Positions 61,912-64,000 of a stretch of 64,000 nt of DNA are shown here, piece after piece; the first letter of the stretch is position 1; each line of letters starts with the position of its first letter. Made by a program: the position numbers and the translations under genes. The stretch is from Paenibacillus thiaminolyticus (GTDB lineage: Bacteria; Bacillota; Bacilli; Paenibacillales; Paenibacillaceae): positions 310,001 to 374,000 of the forward strand of contig NZ_CP041405.1 in the NCBI RefSeq assembly GCF_007066085.1, given 5' to 3'. The notes under the pieces are model-generated. The model was not told where the DNA came from. It worked only from the letters and a program-made list of their open reading frames with translations, and ran no database searches.

Positions 61912-61934
61912 AAAGTTAAAGCGATTTAATTTAA
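61912..61934. promoter_or_regulatory. Operator-like inverted repeat O2
   Basis: Core TTAAA-GCGA-TTTAA (61916-61929), again preceded by AAAG. The centres of O1 and O2 are 124 bases apart, so one regulator could bind both and loop the DNA between them. Confidence 0.6.
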
Positions 61935-61986
61935 TGGGGCTTGGGAAGCACTGCTGACTGCATAAAAAGGGGGAGGGGTTGTGAGG

Positions 61987-62877
61987 ATGAAGCTATCTGA
62001 GTCCAAGCGCGACAATATGTATTTTTACTTATTTATTTCGCCGTGGCTGATTGGATTTATCGTTTTTGCGCTATACCCGATTCTGGCATCACTGTATTAC
62101 AGCTTCACCGATTATGACATTATCAGCAGTCCGCATTTTATCGGTCTCGATAATTACAAAGAACTGTTCGAGGATGAATTGTTCTATAAATCGATTGCCG
62201 TCACGCTGAAGTACACCTTGATTAGCGTTCCGTTAGGGCTATTTTTATCGTTGATTTTCGCGATGCTGATTAATATGAAGATCCCGGCGCGCGGATTTTT
62301 CCGCACTGCGATGTATTTCCCGAGCATGGTCTCCGGCGTGTCGATGTCGCTGCTCTGGTTCTGGATTTTCAATCCGGAGGTTGGTGTGTTCAACTATATT
62401 CTGTCCTGGTTCGGGGTGAAAGGACCGGCATGGTTCCTCGATGAGAACTTTGCCATCTGGGCGTTAATCATTATGACGTTCTGGGGCGTAGGCGCGGGGA
62501 TGATCATATTCCTGGCCGGCTTGCAGGGCGTTCCGAGCAGCCTGCTGGAAGCGGCGAAGCTGGATGGCGCAGGCCGCTGGACAACGTTCTGGAATGTTAC
62601 GTTCCCGATGATTTCACCGGTATTTTTATTCCAGTTGATTATGTCGGTCATTGAATCGTTCCAGGTCTTTACCCAAGCTTATGTTATGACCCAAGGCGGC
62701 CCGAATTATTCCACCCGGTTCTATGTCTATAACGTCTATGTAAGCGCGTTCAAAGACTTCCGGCTCGGATATGCGTCGGCGATGGCCTGGCTGCTGCTGC
62801 TTGCGATTCTCATCATTACGGTCATCATTATGCAATCATCGAACCGGTTTGTCTACTATGAAGGAGGGCGGGAGTAA
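61987..62877 (+). CDS. Sugar ABC transporter permease (MalF/UgpA type)
   Basis: A 296-residue membrane protein with six hydrophobic segments. It has YFYLFISPWLIGFIVFALYPILASLYYSFTDYD at the start, the EAA loop in SSLLEAAKLDGAGRWTTFWNVTFPMISPVF, and QAYVMTQGGPNYSTRFYVYNVY. It forms the channel with the next gene for an oligosaccharide or monosaccharide. ATG 61987 is about nine bases after GGGAGGG; GTG 61981 is possible. No ATPase gene is visible; the shared MsmK/UgpC-type ATPase is normally encoded elsewhere. Confidence 0.92.
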   Translation: MKLSESKRDNMYFYLFISPWLIGFIVFALYPILASLYYSFTDYDIISSPHFIGLDNYKELFEDELFYKSIAVTLKYTLISVPLGLFLSLIFAMLINMKIPARGFFRTAMYFPSMVSGVSMSLLWFWIFNPEVGVFNYILSWFGVKGPAWFLDENFAIWALIIMTFWGVGAGMIIFLAGLQGVPSSLLEAAKLDGAGRWTTFWNVTFPMISPVFLFQLIMSVIESFQVFTQAYVMTQGGPNYSTRFYVYNVYVSAFKDFRLGYASAMAWLLLLAILIITVIIMQSSNRFVYYEGGRE

Positions 62878-63761
62878 TGAGCGGCAGTGCGATGGATACG
62901 AATCCGAAGCTTAGCGGGGATCGCAAGAAAAGAATGACCCCGGGACAAATGTTCGCCTTCCTATTATTGATTGCCATTACGGTGACGATGCTGTTCCCGC
63001 TGGTGTTCATGGTGTCGACGGCATTGAAAACATCGAAGGAAATGCTTCAGTTTCCGCCAACCATTATTCCGCAGACGTTTGCTTGGGATAATTTCAAGAC
63101 GCTGTTCACCGACAACGAGATCAAGTTCGGGATTTTATACAAGAACAGTCTCATCATTGCCGCATTCTCGGTGTTCGGCACGGTTCTGTCTTCCTCGCTG
63201 GTGGCCTACGGGTTTTCCCGATTCCGGGCCAGAGGCAAAAAGCTGATGTTCATGCTGATGATTTCGACGATGATGCTGCCTTATCCGGCCGTCATGATAC
63301 CGCAATTTTTGCTCTTTTCCAAGCTGGGGTGGATGAATACGTTTTTGCCGCTCACCGTACCGACGTTTTTCGGTTCCGCTTATCAGATCTTTTTGCTGAG
63401 ACAGTTTTTCATGTCGCTGCCGAATGAATTATATGATTCCGGTAAAATCGACGGCTGCGGCGAATTTCGGATGTTCTGGAACATCGCGCTGCCGCTGTCC
63501 GGCCCGGCCTTGGCTACCGTTGCCATCTTCACATTCATATGGACATGGAACGATCTGTTGGGCCCGGTCTTGTACTTGAGCTCGCAAGATAAATTCACTT
63601 TGCCGGTCGGTCTGGCGGCGATGATGTCGTCCAAGTTCCGAATTGCTCCTTACAACTTGTTGATGTGCGCATCGATAATGACCACCTTGCCGGTCGTCGC
63701 GATCTTCGCCGTCGCACAGAAGCGCTTCACAGAGGGGATTGTGCTGACAGGTATTAAGTAA
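62877..63761 (+). CDS. Carbohydrate ABC transporter permease (MalG/UgpE type)
   Basis: A 294-residue membrane protein. It has FLLLIAITVTMLFPLVFMVSTALKTSKEM, the EAA loop YDSGKIDGCGEFRMFWNIALPLSGPALAT, and FTEGIVLTGIK at the end, typical of MalG-type permeases. The stop of the upstream permease and this start share one base (TAATG), so the two are translationally coupled. Confidence 0.93.
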   Translation: MSGSAMDTNPKLSGDRKKRMTPGQMFAFLLLIAITVTMLFPLVFMVSTALKTSKEMLQFPPTIIPQTFAWDNFKTLFTDNEIKFGILYKNSLIIAAFSVFGTVLSSSLVAYGFSRFRARGKKLMFMLMISTMMLPYPAVMIPQFLLFSKLGWMNTFLPLTVPTFFGSAYQIFLLRQFFMSLPNELYDSGKIDGCGEFRMFWNIALPLSGPALATVAIFTFIWTWNDLLGPVLYLSSQDKFTLPVGLAAMMSSKFRIAPYNLLMCASIMTTLPVVAIFAVAQKRFTEGIVLTGIK

Positions 63762-63825
63762 TTGATTCCGCGTTCCGCCATCAATTACTTGATATACTCT
63801 AATACGTTTAAGGGGGATGTATGGA

Positions 63826-64000
63826 ATGAAGCAAGGCAACAAAAAGTGGTTCATGCTGCTGAGCCTGACCCTCGCTGTCGCGATGCTCTTGTCCGCTTGC
63901 GGCGGGGGAGAAGGGGACAACGGCTCGGGACCGGTGACGATTACGTATTATACGATCGACTCTCCGGACCGGACGTATGTCGAGAAGCTGATTCCGGACT
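63826..64000 (+). CDS. Sugar-binding lipoprotein of the ABC transporter, N-terminal part
   Basis: ATG 63826 follows AGGGGG. The 58 visible residues are MKQGNKKWFMLLSLTLAVAM, then a lipobox LLSAC, a glycine-rich spacer (GGGEGDNGSG) and the first strand of a family 1 binding protein (VTITYYTIDSPDRTYVEKLI). It continues past the window end. It should be the extracellular receptor for the two permeases, with the gene order permease-permease-receptor. Confidence 0.88.
   Translation, partial: MKQGNKKWFMLLSLTLAVAMLLSACGGGEGDNGSGPVTITYYTIDSPDRTYVEKLIPD

Overview
The window looks like the chromosome of a Paenibacillus-type member of the Bacillota. The evidence is mid-50s GC by eye, strong AGGAGG-type ribosome binding sites with frequent GTG/TTG starts, CcpA-type cre sites, a YerC-type TrpR-like protein, a DUF3918 small membrane protein, an AraC-GH39 fusion and a tandem glycine riboswitch. 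I saw no rRNA, tRNA, CRISPR array, prophage or complete insertion sequence. The genus is inferred from gene types and style, not from a database match.

Layout. 0-2 kb: tail of an ABC exporter and an orphan FecE/FhuC-type ATPase. 2-2.6 kb: repeat-rich spacer. 2.6-7.3 kb: a three-gene minus-strand operon that I cannot match to any described system: a TPR membrane protein, a protein with four copies of a PH-like module plus a GYF_2-like end, and a TPR-AAA+ ATPase. 7.6-13.5 kb: a methyltransferase and an APH-like kinase leading into a DNA-alkylation repair island. AlkA-like and AlkD-like glycosylases on the plus strand converge on adaA-ogt-2OG oxygenase-SPL radical SAM on the minus strand. 13.7-14.4 kb: two tandem-repeat arrays. 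14.7-18 kb: a small secreted protein, then a MarR regulator with a short UvrA-like ABC protein. 18-24 kb: a decayed stretch with a DUF3918 gene, a TolB-like pseudogene, a LacI regulator with a HAD phosphatase, a broken pyruvyl transferase, two glycosyltransferases and a frameshifted DUF2642-like gene. 24-27 kb: sulfate transporter (sbp-cysT-cysW, no cysA). 27.8-30.3 kb: a large secreted DUF4855-cohesin-dockerin protein. 31-38.9 kb: a tyrosine/homogentisate catabolic operon (hppD, flavin reductase, FAH-type hydrolase, hmgA, scoA, scoB, aminotransferase, thiolase). 39-50 kb: single metabolic genes (LLM monooxygenase, SDR with divergent LysR, nitronate monooxygenase, GNAT, aldehyde dehydrogenase), a chitin-active LPMO and a low-GC islet. 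50.4-52.1 kb: tandem glycine riboswitch, terminator and an AGCS amino acid:cation symporter. 52.3-52.8 kb: a second copy of the spacer element of the 2 kb region, plus a 42-bp tandem array. 53-64 kb: glycan utilisation (AraC-GH39 fusion, GPH/MFS transporter, two GH3 enzymes, and a sugar ABC transporter running off the end).

Working together. The repair island couples a methyl-phosphotriester sensor/activator (AdaA) to suicide methyltransfer (Ogt), base excision (AlkA-like, AlkD-like) and putative oxidative and radical repair, all meeting at one shared terminator. The catabolic operon takes tyrosine through 4-hydroxyphenylpyruvate and homogentisate to fumarate and acetoacetate, then through CoA transfer and thiolysis to acetyl-CoA. 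Maleylacetoacetate isomerase is not in the window. The last 11 kb is a carbohydrate-responsive locus with near-perfect cre sites before the symporter-GH3-GH3 operon and a pair of same-spaced inverted repeats before the ABC permeases.
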